Below the pieces are notes generated by a model. The model was not told the DNA's origin, searched no databases, and was given only the letters and a program-made list of their open reading frames with translations. Of a DNA stretch of 64,000 nucleotides, positions 11,206 to 20,095 are shown in pieces (the first letter of the stretch is position 1; every line of letters begins with the position of its first letter). Source of the stretch: Pycnococcus provasolii (lineage: Eukaryota > Chlorophyta > Pseudoscourfieldiophyceae > Pseudoscourfieldiales); NCBI GenBank assembly GCA_049487715.1, contig CP150582.1, forward strand, positions 1 to 64,000. Direction: 5' to 3'. Both the position numbers and the translations under genes were made by a program.

Positions 11206-12244
11206 ATGGCGGCACAAACGCTACCGAAAAGAAGCAACGTCACGCGGCTCAACGCGCGCCGCGCTGTTCACTCCAGGAGGGCCTGCGCAACAAAGGCCAT
11301 GGGGCAGGGTCCGCCGCCCATGGTACGTGACAAATAGGCATACGTGGGGATTGTCAGGGGATGGTGGGAGTGGTCACAGGAGTCTTCCGCCTGCGAAGCG
11401 CTCGTCGGCGATGGCGGTTTGCACCGACGTGAGGTGGTGGTGGTGATGCTCCTTCAAACTTCCCCTCACTGACGAACGCTTTTTCAACCACACACACACA
11501 CACACAATCTTTTCGATCGATCGCATACACACCTAGGTGCCTCGCACTGCGGATGCGTCAGACCCGTTTGGACTTCTCCTCAAGCAGCGCATCATCTTCC
11601 TCGGAAGCCAGGTGGACGACTTCTCCGCCGACGCCGTCGTCAGTCAGCTGCTTCTGCTCGACACGATGGACCCCACGAAGGACATCAAGCTCTTCATTAA
11701 CAGCCCTGGTGGAAGCGTGACAGCAGGCATGGGTATCTACGACGCGATGATGATGTGCCGCTGCGACGTGTCCACCGTCTGCTTCGGCCTTGCCGCGTCC
11801 ATGGGTGCATTCCTTCTTGGCGCGGGCACCAAGGGCAAGCGCCTGTCAATGCCTTCGAGCCGAATCATGATTCACCAGCCTCTCGGAGGTGCTCAAGGAC
11901 AGGCGGTGGACCTCGAGATCCAGGCGAAGGAAATCATGTTCCACAAGTCTAACTTGAACAAAATCATGTCGGAGTACACAGGCCAACCCGTGGATAAGGT
12001 GGAACAGGACACGGACCGCGACCGCTTCATGTCGCCGCTGGAGGCGAAGAAGTACGGCATTATCGACGAGATTATTGGAGGCGACGAGGCTGTGTTCGAC
12101 GTGAAGGGCGGTCTGCTCGACGTGGGAAAGACGAAGAGCGCGTACGTCAACTGGTGGAAGGAGGTTGAGGGCGACGGCAAAGAGCGTGGCGCGACGTTCA
12201 CGGAAAAGGGCGTTCCGGATCAGGGTGGCGAGGTGAAGGGCTAA
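11206..12244 (+). CDS. CLPP: ATP-dependent Clp protease proteolytic subunit, plastid (ClpP)
   Basis: Two exons, 11206-11322 and 11537-12244, giving 274 residues. Exon 1 encodes a 39-residue Arg/Ala/Ser-rich transit peptide ending GQGPPPM; exon 2 continues VPRT, the usual start of mature plant and cyanobacterial ClpP. The catalytic triad is intact: Ser in GLAASMGAF, His in [10 protein letters not shown], and Asp in the DTDRD segment. The protein is therefore predicted to be an active stromal serine peptidase in the Clp complex, not a ClpR-type inactive paralogue. The C-terminus carries about 40 extra residues rich in Gly/Lys/Glu beyond the bacterial length. Being nuclear-encoded with a transit peptide, it differs from the plastid-encoded ClpP1 of land plants. 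Confidence 0.95.
11323..11536 (+). other. Intron in the ClpP gene
   Basis: 214-bp phase-0 intron, donor GTACGT, acceptor ACACCTAG. It separates the transit peptide from the mature protease. A CA microsatellite lies at about 11491-11506, and a CACTGAC branch-like motif at about 11467. Confidence 0.92.
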
Positions 12245-13175
12245 GGTTGCTCGTTTTCAGTAATGGAAACTGGAGTTCGATCCCTCATTCAGTAATGGAG
12301 TGCACTTTACTTTGTCCAAACGGTCGGTCGTCCGTTCACACACCCCCTTCAACTCCGCCAAGTTCTACCGGTGCGTTTTTAAAAACGTTAACGTCAGCTG
12401 TGAGAGCTTCGTCGACGCTCTTCTCTTTCGCGCGGTACGCTGATTGACAAGTCAAAGCCGTGTAAGATTCAGAGTGTTATTGCGTGCGGAGCAAGGTTAT
12501 TAGGGCTAGGGTTAGGGGAGGGTTAGGGGAGGGTTAGGGGTTGGGGGATGCGTCGTTGAACGATCTCGTTTGGAAGCATTTGCTCATGAGGAGCCAACCG
12601 TTAAGGCGCAGGAGACAGCGGTCCACACGTCGGACACCAGTCGGAGAGTTGTGCGAGGGAACGGGAGGAGGGCGAGGTCGCTTTCTTATTACCTCACGTG
12701 AGCCTTGTGCGAGGGCATCAGGCAGGGAGGGGCCTCACTCAGGCTGTCAGGTGCCGTACGCCCCAGAGCGAGACGACCACCCTCTGCATTGTGCATTCGC
12801 GCATCGAGGTACGGTAAAGGTACAGTATTCCACACAACAAGGGGGAGGCGGATCCCCTCCGTTCCGTTCCGTTCCGCGGCATGCACTCTCTACTACGATA
12901 GACTACACAGCCCACCTAGAGGCGTCGGTCGAGCTGCGGCATGAGGGAGGGAGGGAGTTGGCCCTGCCACGACCCCCTCCCCTCCCTTCCCTCCGTGCAC
13001 TCGGTCAGGGCCCGCGAACCTCACCCTCTCTCTCTCCAACTCTCTCCGTCTCTCCGTCCTGGTCTCCGTCTCCGTGTTCCCCGTCGTCGTCGTCGTCGTC
13101 GTCGCCCTCCCCTTCCCCTTCCCTTCCCCTTCCCCTTCCCTTAAGCACTCCCTTTGGGCACGCAGGCAGCTCGCC
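12245..13175. other. Intergenic region with a telomere-like patch
   Basis: 930 bp between ClpP and the dynein gene. It contains GGGTTAGGGGA units at about 12500-12545 and a long pyrimidine-rich tract at 13020-13140 (TCGTCG and CCCTTCC repeats) that leads into the dynein start. Open frames here are low-complexity and not credible as genes. Confidence 0.6.
12498..12545 (+). repeat. Interstitial telomere-like repeat, GGGTTAGGGGA units
   Basis: One AGGGTTAGGG unit is followed by two GAGGGTTAGGGG units and a degenerate end, in the G-rich sense on the plus strand. It is internal to the chromosome arm, between ClpP and DNAI2. Confidence 0.75.
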
Positions 13176-15287
13176 ATGGAGATTTACTAGTACGTAGTTT
13201 ACTTACTTACGCCTTAAGACTTGCTTTGTTCGGTTACGGTCCTGGGGGTGGAGTTCTCGCGAAAACGACGTTGGGCTTCTTTTAGGTGGTCTCTTAGCCA
13301 TGCCGTGCTTTGGGGTTTGCGCGTTATAGCAAGCGACGGGTACGCGCGGTTCGCTGCACGAAGACGAAACAGCGCCTTTCTTCGACGCCGATAGAAACGG
13401 CGTGATGGGCAGAGAGAGGATTATGGGCCTCCTTCTCATAAAAAAATAAAACAAAAAGAACGAAGTTACAGGTTTCGCTTACAACAACAACAACAACACA
13501 CCACCCAACCCAACTTATAAACATATAACAGCCAATACCAAAAGTTGCGCAAGGAGTTTGGCCGCCACGCCAAGTTCACCGATGAGAGCGCCGGCCTGCT
13601 CACGGACATCCGACCGTCGGAGGCGGAGTTCAAGGAGTACATCGAGCGAAACCCGTGCACGACAAACGTTATGGTTTTGCCAGAGTTTAGCGAGTCGGAC
13701 TGCAACACCACACAGATCACCATGGCTGTGAGTGGCATGAAGCACGTCGAGGGTGGATGGCCGAAGGATATCGACCCCGAGGAGGTTGAGCACGTCTTGC
13801 GCTTCCAGAAGAAGACGGAGAAGGACGAGGACTACATTCGCGCCATCACCAACCTTGGTGCGCAGGTGGAGGAGCTCATCAAGCAGAACAACGCCATCGA
13901 CATATACGAGGAGTACTATGACGGCGCGGTTTTGGACCACAGCGCGGAAACCCCCTACGCGAAAACGCTGACGGTGTTCCGCGACCCGCACGCCGACAAG
14001 GTGACGCGCTCGTGCTCTTACATCTCTTGGTACCCCGACGGCGCCCGCAAGCTGGCCATTGCGTACAGCATCATGGAGTTCCAGAAGCAGCCCGAGGGCA
14101 TGCCCACCGAGTCGTACGTGTGGGACGTCACGAACCCTAACGTGCCTGACTTCACGATGCGCACAGCCTCGCAGCTGTGCTGCGTGAAGTACAACGAGAA
14201 GGACCCGAACATCCTCATCGGCGGCTCGTACAACGGTCAGGTTCAGTTCTGGGACACGCGCAAGAACCCGACTCCGGTGGACGCGACGCCGATCGAGTTT
14301 GGGCACCGCGACCCGGTGTACGACCTCGACTGGCTGCAGTCCAAGACAGGTACCGAGGCGCTCTCGCTCTCCACGGACGGCAACGTGCTGTTCTGGGATA
14401 TTCGCAAGCTTGGCGAGCCGACGGACACCATCCCGCTCGTCGAGAAGGGCACCGGCGTCGTGCAGGGCGCCGTCAGCCTCGAGTACGAGTCCGTCGCCGG
14501 ACCGACGAAGTTCATGGTCGGCACGGAGTCCGGCTCCGTCATCATGTGCAACAGAAAGGCGAAAAACCCGCAGGACCGCATCGGCTCCTCGTTCTACGGC
14601 CACCACGGCCCCGTTTACGCGCTGGAGAGAAACCCGTTCTTCCCCAAGTACTTCATGTCCATCGGAGACTGGACGGCGCGCATCTGGATGGAGGACGTGC
14701 GCACGCCCATCGTCATGTCGAAGTACCACGACACATTCCTCACGGGAGGCACGTGGAGCCCGACGCGACCTGGCGTCTTCTTCACGTGCAAGATGGACGG
14801 AACTCTCGACGTGTGGGATTACCTGTACAAGCAGAACGACCCCACGCTGTCGGTTCAGATTTCGGATGCCGGCCTTTGCTCGTTCAACCTCCAGGATGCC
14901 GGCCGGCTCATCACCACGGGCGGTGCGGAGGGAAATGCTACCCTGCTCGAGCTGTGCGAGGGGCTATATTCGATTCAGCAGAACGAGAAGCAGGTGATTG
15001 CCGCGATGTTCGATCGCGAGACGAAGCGCGAGCGCAACCTCGAGGCGCGAGCGAAGGAGCTGAAGCTCAGGCAGAAGCGCCAGGCGCTGAAAGACAAGGA
15101 GGAGGCGGATGCGGCTGCTGCGGCGAACGAGGGAGACGCCGAGGAGATCAAGAAGATAGAGGCGGAGTTCTTCGAGCAGACGAAGGGCGAGGACGACACG
15201 GGCAGCTCGCTTGCGGCTGCGCCAGCTCCCGAGGACGGTGCAGATGGCGAGGCCGCCGCCGAGGCCGGCGCTGAGGATGCGGAGTGA
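13176..15287 (+). CDS. DNAI2: Outer dynein arm intermediate chain 2 (DNAI2/IC69 family)
   Basis: Two exons, 13176-13189 and 13532-15287, giving 589 residues. The first exon is only 14 bases and encodes MEIYY, the conserved start of this family; splicing in phase 2 gives MEIYYQYQKLRKEFG. The HVEGGWPKDIDPEEVEHVLRF block and IKQNNAIDIYEEYYD are hallmark DNAI2/Chlamydomonas IC2 (ODA6) sequences. WD repeats follow (GGSYNGQVQFWD, LSTDGNVLFWDIR, CKMDGTLDVWDYL), then a charged C-terminal helix. The protein is a structural subunit of axonemal outer-arm dynein, binding heavy chains and docking to the doublet. Its presence indicates a motile cilium or flagellum at some life stage. Confidence 0.95.
13190..13531 (+). 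other. Intron after a 14-base first coding exon in DNAI2
   Basis: 342-bp phase-2 intron, donor GTACGT, acceptor ATATAACAG. It explains why the main reading frame has no upstream ATG: the start codon lies on the 14-base microexon at 13176-13189. Confidence 0.92.
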
Positions 15288-15591
15288 GGTCCACAGGTCC
15301 AGTTGGCCCGCACGCTCCATTGAATTTAATTGAATCCGCCTCCCTCGGCTCGGTTGTAAAACAGCTCATCACCACCTTTCTTCTTTCAACATCGCCAAAT
15401 CTCATCTCATCTCGAAGCGAGAAACGGCAGCCATCTGCGTATCCCTAACCCCTACTTCCTTTCCCCTCGCGCGCCCCCTTCCTTGGATCTCCCCTGCCCT
15501 CCCCTTTAGGTGGTGCCATCCGGGCAAACAAACAAACGCCTGCTCCGTCACGCACCCACGCACCGCTGCGCCACCGCGCCTCGCGAGTATC
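15288..15591. other. Short intergenic region
   Basis: 304 bp between DNAI2 and NAE1, transcribed in the same direction. It must hold the DNAI2 3' end and the NAE1 promoter. CT-rich tracts are present; nothing else is seen. Confidence 0.5.
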
Positions 15592-17394
15592 ATGGCGGAC
15601 GCGGGAGGAAGCCACAAGCGCAAGTACGACCGGCAAATACGAATATGGGGCGACCACGGACAGGCGAGACTCCAAAGCGCGAACGTGTGCATGCTGGGAT
15701 GCGGACCCGTCGGAAGCGAGACGCTCAAGAACCTCGTGCTTGGCGGCATCGCGTCCTTCACAGTTGTCGACGCGGAACTCGTCACGGCAAGAGACACCGG
15801 GAACAACTTCCTCATCGAAGCGAGCATGCTCGGAACGTCGCGCGCCAAGGGAGTCTCCGCGCTCGCGCAGGAACTCAACGAGTCTGTCGTCGGGCGGTTT
15901 GTGGAGGAGGAACCCGCACACGTGGTGCAGAATAACCCCGGGTTCTTTCGAGACTTTGACCTCGTCATCGCGACTCAGCTTGCGGACGCCGTTGCCGCGG
16001 TGCTGGATGACGTATGCCGAACGCACGGAGTCCCGCTCATCTTGTCGACGTGCGTAGGATTCGCCGGAACCGTTCGCCTGAGCTTGGCTGAGCACACCGT
16101 GCTTGAGGCGAAACCGGACAACTCTGTCGCCGACCTGCGCATCGCAAGGCCGTGGCCAGAACTTATGGCACATGCGGCGGCGTACGACTTGAGTGCGATG
16201 GACGACGTCGAGAGACGGCACGTTCCATGGGTCGTACTGCTCCTCAAGCACCTCCACGACTGGAGACTGGCACAGCAGCCACCGGCACCGGAGACGCACG
16301 TCCCGACCACCGGCCCGGAGAAGCGCGCCTTTCGGGACACGCTGCGCGCCTGGGGCTCGTCATACGTAGAGGTTGGACACGACTTGCCGGATAATTTCAG
16401 GGAGGCGCTCTCGAACGCATACCTTGCCTGGACGCAGCCCGAGGTGCCCTCTGCCGCCGCCAACGTGCTCTCGCAGGCATCCGCGGTGGCGATGCGCGCC
16501 GCCGCCAGCCCTGTAGCTGGCGGCGCCGACGACCTCGATGTCGCACCATGCGTTGGATATGTTCCGAGTGGCGCCACGACGTATGCACATGCTCTGGCGG
16601 ACGTCGCGACGACATCCGCACCGCCGGCGTCGGCGGCTGCGACGGCAGAAGAGAATTTCTGGCAGCTCGCGTGCGCGGTGAGTCGCTTCGTCGACCAGTC
16701 ATCCGGTGGTGGCTTCCTCCCTCTTGATGGCAGCCTACCGGACATGACGGCAACGACGGAAATGTTTCTGTCGCTGCAGAACATTTACCATGCCAAGGCT
16801 GAGGCGGATGCTACCGCGGTGGCATCGATTGCGCTGGAGGTTCCAAGACCGCGTGACCGCAATCACACGGCGCCCCCCAGCGCCGCCGCCTGCCGACATT
16901 TTTGCAAGCACTGCCGTCATATCAACGTGCTTCGCTGGTGCCGCGTTTCCGACGAGCTGCGCAATGGCATTTCGACCGTGCGCGCTGCACTTGCGAACGA
17001 TGGTCCGTCGCGCGACGCCGCGAACCTGTACGTGCTGCTTCGCGCGCGCGACACCGCACTCGCGGACACGCAGACAGCACGCGTGATGAGGGAGGGCACT
17101 GCAACCGCGCAGGAGGATGAGCTTCGCCGCGCGTGCGGTACCGTGCTTCGCCGCGCGTGCGCCGGTGCGCACAGCGAGCCGCTGACGGAGGAGCTCATCT
17201 CCGCGGAGTGGATCAGCGAGATTGCGCGTTGGGGTGACACGGAGCCTCACACCGTTGCTACCGTGATTGGCGGTATCGTCTCTCAGGAGGCGATCAAGCT
17301 CGTGACGAGGCAATTCGTACCCCTCGACGGCGTTCTCGTGTACAACGCCGTTCGCGGCGATGCCGCCGTGCTCGACGTCGCGAAGACGGCTTGA
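15592..17394 (+). CDS. NAE1: NEDD8-activating enzyme E1 regulatory subunit (NAE1/AXR1)
   Basis: 600 residues, start ATG at 15592. The N-terminus KYDRQIRIWGDHGQARL is the E1 family signature, followed by the nucleotide-fold loop GCGPVGSETLKNLVLGGI (about residues 36-53) and DAELVTARDTGNNFL. Like other NAE1/APPBP1/AXR1 proteins it lacks the catalytic-cysteine domain, which is on the partner UBA3/ECR1. The C-terminus ends PHTVATVIGGIVSQEAIKLVTRQFVPLDGVLVYNAV, typical of the family. The heterodimer adenylates NEDD8/RUB to start cullin neddylation in cytosol and nucleus. Length fits (human 534, Arabidopsis AXR1 540), with extra Ala-rich insertions in the middle. Confidence 0.93.
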   Translation: MADAGGSHKRKYDRQIRIWGDHGQARLQSANVCMLGCGPVGSETLKNLVLGGIASFTVVDAELVTARDTGNNFLIEASMLGTSRAKGVSALAQELNESVVGRFVEEEPAHVVQNNPGFFRDFDLVIATQLADAVAAVLDDVCRTHGVPLILSTCVGFAGTVRLSLAEHTVLEAKPDNSVADLRIARPWPELMAHAAAYDLSAMDDVERRHVPWVVLLLKHLHDWRLAQQPPAPETHVPTTGPEKRAFRDTLRAWGSSYVEVGHDLPDNFREALSNAYLAWTQPEVPSAAANVLSQASAVAMRAAASPVAGGADDLDVAPCVGYVPSGATTYAHALADVATTSAPPASAAATAEENFWQLACAVSRFVDQSSGGGFLPLDGSLPDMTATTEMFLSLQNIYHAKAEADATAVASIALEVPRPRDRNHTAPPSAAACRHFCKHCRHINVLRWCRVSDELRNGISTVRAALANDGPSRDAANLYVLLRARDTALADTQTARVMREGTATAQEDELRRACGTVLRRACAGAHSEPLTEELISAEWISEIARWGDTEPHTVATVIGGIVSQEAIKLVTRQFVPLDGVLVYNAVRGDAAVLDVAKTA

Positions 17395-17573
17395 GAGTAA
17401 AACTAAAAACCTTTGCTTAAGTGCCCAAGTTTCCAACCCCGAACGCGACCCCCAAGGGTTATATAAACCCCTGGATCTCCACTTGTTCTTTTGTTCTCGC
17501 CTTATCCTTCCTTCCGCCCTTTTCTCTTTCTCTCTCCCTACTGGCCTACTCGCATCTCTCTCGCGATCGACGG

Positions 17574-18287
17574 ATGGCGCTGTCGACGCCCAAGGACGTC
17601 TACCTCTTCGCGTACACGCTCGCGCAGCTTGCCGCCACCGGCTATGTGCTCTACTTGGCGTTCAGCTCGTTCAGCGACGGTCCGTCCGCCGTTTATGCTG
17701 TTGCCGGCGACCTCGTCCGCCTCCTGCAAACACTCTCTCTGCTTGAGGTGATGCACGCCGTCTTCGGACTCGTGCGCAGCAATCCATTCAACACGCTCGT
17801 GCAGATATCCTCACGCGTGTACGTCGTTTGGTTCATCATCAACGCCGTGCCTTCCGCGGCGACGAAGGTGCTGCGCATCCCGTACTTGGGTGATGACGCG
17901 CACCCTCTGCTCGGCCTAAGCTACGCCACCATGGTCATCGCATGGGGATTTGCTGAGACGATCCGCTACACGTACTACGCTTGCAGCATGCTAGGAAGTG
18001 TGCCGTACTTCGTGAAGTGGGTGCGGTACACGGCGTTCTACGTGCTGTACCCGCTCGGCATATCGAGCGAGCTGACCGTTTGCTACTTCGCCAACCCCAC
18101 GCTGAGATCCACGGGCATGTTCAGCTACCGCATGCCCAACGCGTGGAACTTCGACTTCGACTTCGCCTTCTTCAACACCTACTGCGTCATGCTCGTCGCA
18201 TACGTTGCCTTCTCGCCGATGCTTTACTCGCACATGATGAGCCAACGAAAAAAGGCGCTTGGAGGCGCCAAGGCAAAGAAGCAGTAA
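17574..18287 (+). CDS. HACD: 3-hydroxyacyl-CoA dehydratase of the ER fatty-acid elongase (PTPLA/HACD/PAS2)
   Basis: 237 residues from the ATG at 17574; a frame open further upstream lacks family similarity. Several membrane segments are visible. The catalytic region is intact: the Tyr and Glu sit in YVLYPLGISSELTVCY, matching the Tyr/Glu pair of HACD/PHS1. LSLLEVMHAVFGLVRSN and the following QISSRVYVVWFI are also family-typical. It dehydrates 3-hydroxyacyl-CoA in very-long-chain fatty-acid elongation in the ER membrane. The Lys-rich tail (KKALGGAKAKKQ) resembles a C-terminal di-lysine ER-retrieval context. It lies 179 bp downstream of NAE1 on the same strand. Confidence 0.93.
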   Translation: MALSTPKDVYLFAYTLAQLAATGYVLYLAFSSFSDGPSAVYAVAGDLVRLLQTLSLLEVMHAVFGLVRSNPFNTLVQISSRVYVVWFIINAVPSAATKVLRIPYLGDDAHPLLGLSYATMVIAWGFAETIRYTYYACSMLGSVPYFVKWVRYTAFYVLYPLGISSELTVCYFANPTLRSTGMFSYRMPNAWNFDFDFAFFNTYCVMLVAYVAFSPMLYSHMMSQRKKALGGAKAKKQ

Positions 18288-18301
18288 AAAAGGTTTTAGT
18301 T

Positions 18302-18850
18302 CTATGATGATACATCTTCGTCGTCCTCTCTGGTTGTCAGCACCGTCCGCCGACGCCACCAACGCCAGCTGCCCTCCAACAGCCGAGATGAATGCGAGCT
18401 GCTGACTGTTGCCGTCGTCGACTCCACCAAGCGGCGCTCAAGCTCCTCGACACGGCGAGCGAGCGCTTCCACCGCATCCCACCGCGCCGTCTCCGCCGAC
18501 GCACGCCGCGCCTCCTCTGCATCCACCGCCGCCTGTCGCGTCGCGCGAATGCGTCTCGAGTCCTCGTCACCCCAGCGAGCAATTGCGAACACCGCCAGGG
18601 CGGGCAAGCACGCCAGAGCGACCTGAACGGCGTGCCAGTCTGCTCGGAACCCCTCGTCACGCGCCGAGTTGCTCTTCCACGCGTCGTACACGCGCCGCAT
18701 GCCTTCGGCGGTATCCTCCTCGAAGATGTCGCGCTGCTGCAGCTGACGCCGCTGGCCCTCGCCGTCGACGCGCGTGCAGTACCGCGACGAGCCGCCGACG
18801 CGAGCGGACCAACCAGCCGCCCACGACGAGGCTGCCCGGCGCCATGCCAT
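18302..18850 (-). CDS. Small membrane coiled-coil protein, probably mitochondrial
   Basis: 182 residues from the ATG at 18850; no family recognised. The N-terminus (MAWRRAASSWAAGWSARVGG) is Arg/Ala/Ser-rich without acidic residues, as in mitochondrial presequences. One hydrophobic segment at about residues 82-100 (VALACLPALAVFAIARW) is followed by a Glu/Arg/Ala-rich coiled coil of about 50 residues. Only 14 bp separate its stop from that of the dehydratase gene, so the 3' ends are almost abutting and converge. Its start faces METTL16 across 96 bp, a probable shared promoter. The frame is open further upstream to 19132 but that portion overlaps METTL16 and is rejected. Confidence 0.6.
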   Translation of the reverse strand: MAWRRAASSWAAGWSARVGGSSRYCTRVDGEGQRRQLQQRDIFEEDTAEGMRRVYDAWKSNSARDEGFRADWHAVQVALACLPALAVFAIARWGDEDSRRIRATRQAAVDAEEARRASAETARWDAVEALARRVEELERRLVESTTATVSSSHSSRLLEGSWRWWRRRTVLTTREDDEDVSS

Positions 18851-18946
18851 GGGCAATGGCGGGAGGAAAATGGCGAACCCCGGATTGAATGCGCCGAAAA
18901 AATTATTCGGGGTTGGCCTACGCCCTCGGAGCACCTCGCGTTTGTC
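18851..18946. promoter_or_regulatory. Compact bidirectional promoter, small membrane protein / METTL16
   Basis: Only 96 bp separate the two divergent start codons at 18850 (minus) and 18947 (plus). Both promoters and 5' leaders must fit here or overlap the neighbouring coding sequence. Confidence 0.6.
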
Positions 18947-20047
18947 ATGGGCGTCGTGCCAGGCGTCGCGTGCGTGAGTGACGTGGCAGCGCGCGACCAC
19001 GACGGCGACGGCGACGGCGACGGCGACGAAAACAGCGACGCCGAGCACGCGTCGTGGTGCCGCACTCTCGCACTCACGCGCGCGTACGTGCGTCGCGCGT
19101 TCTTCATCGACGACCTCAGAATACCGCCGCACGCGCTCGTACCCGCCGCCGGAGGGCGCGCCGCGTACGTGCGATTCGTCATGCAGCTGATGCTACTCTC
19201 TTCGAGACGACGCGCACGCACACCGGCAAACGAGAGAGTTCCACCTTGGCCAGTGCACGCACTTGGACGCGACGTCGTCGGACTCGACATCGGAACGGGA
19301 CACAGCGCCATCTACTCGCTCATCGCAGCCAGCCTGTACGGTTGGCGCACGATAGCCGTGGACGTCGACGAATCTTCGGTGGAAAGTGCGAAGGCCAATG
19401 CGGGCCGTAATGAGCATGTGAAGGATCTCGTGGATGTCAGGCTCGTTCGGCACGACGTGCCTATGCTCGACGCCGTGCACAGTCCGGTGGACTTTTGCAT
19501 GTGCAATCCTCCCTTCTTTGAAGACGGTGTTGACGCCAACGGCAGTCATGGGCATTTGCCGGGCAGCGCAGGTGCACCGCACACGCCGCTTGGAATGGGG
19601 CGACAGCACGAGCTATGCGCTTCTGGCGGTGACACGGCTTTTGCACTAAGGCTCGCGGCGGAAAGCCGGCAAAGGCCGGCGGACGTGTACTGGTTTACCA
19701 CGCTGCTTGGACGCAAGGTAGCATATCGTGCTCTCGTCAGCAACTTGGAAACCGAACGTCCCAAGCCGAACGTCGTTCGCACGTGTACAATTCAGCCTGG
19801 AAATGGTCGTAATGCGACAACGCGGTGGGTCGTGGCATGGAGCTTTGTCGCACCGCCGTCATCGCGAACGACGCCGCTTTGCCGTATTGGCGTGGAGGGT
19901 GCCGTCGATTGGCCCGCAGACGTCGCAGGTCACCGTGACGAGGCGAGGGAGGCGATTGGTGAAGACAACAACGCCGACGCCGCCGACGCCGCCGACGCCG
20001 ACGAGCGTGCAAGCAAGCGGCAAAAAACAAGTACAATGAGTCTGTAA
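18947..20047 (+). CDS. METTL16: METTL16-type RNA N6-adenosine methyltransferase
   Basis: 366 residues from the ATG at 18947. Family hallmarks in order: an upstream helix (TRAYVRRAFFIDDLRIP) leading to the LVP block, the SAM-binding loop GLDIGTGHSAIYSLIAASL, the acidic residue after it (VDVDESSV), and the catalytic NPPF in DFCMCNPPFFEDG. A later WFTTLLGRKVAYRALV and TRWVVAWSF match METTL16. In animals, yeast and plants this family methylates U6 snRNA, and in animals also MAT2A hairpins. The C-terminal vertebrate-conserved region is absent, as in other non-animal members; the tail is Asp/Ala-rich ending in a basic stretch that could be a nuclear signal. Human METTL16 is 562 residues. Confidence 0.87.
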   Translation: MGVVPGVACVSDVAARDHDGDGDGDGDENSDAEHASWCRTLALTRAYVRRAFFIDDLRIPPHALVPAAGGRAAYVRFVMQLMLLSSRRRARTPANERVPPWPVHALGRDVVGLDIGTGHSAIYSLIAASLYGWRTIAVDVDESSVESAKANAGRNEHVKDLVDVRLVRHDVPMLDAVHSPVDFCMCNPPFFEDGVDANGSHGHLPGSAGAPHTPLGMGRQHELCASGGDTAFALRLAAESRQRPADVYWFTTLLGRKVAYRALVSNLETERPKPNVVRTCTIQPGNGRNATTRWVVAWSFVAPPSSRTTPLCRIGVEGAVDWPADVAGHRDEAREAIGEDNNADAADAADADERASKRQKTSTMSL

Positions 20048-20095
20048 CATGATTCCAAATATGATGGACAAGAGGGAGAGGAAAGGAAGCACCAC

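Noticed and set aside
12262-12300. GTTCGATCC-like T-arm suggesting a tRNA
   Set aside because: No matching acceptor, D or anticodon stems around it; the T-stem does not pair.
12541-13197. 218-codon plus-strand frame before DNAI2
   Set aside because: Dominated by pyrimidine simple sequence (poly-Ser/Pro), overlaps the true DNAI2 start in another frame.
13515-14729. 404-codon frame antisense to DNAI2
   Set aside because: DNAI2 is certain on the plus strand and the antisense protein has no fold-like features.
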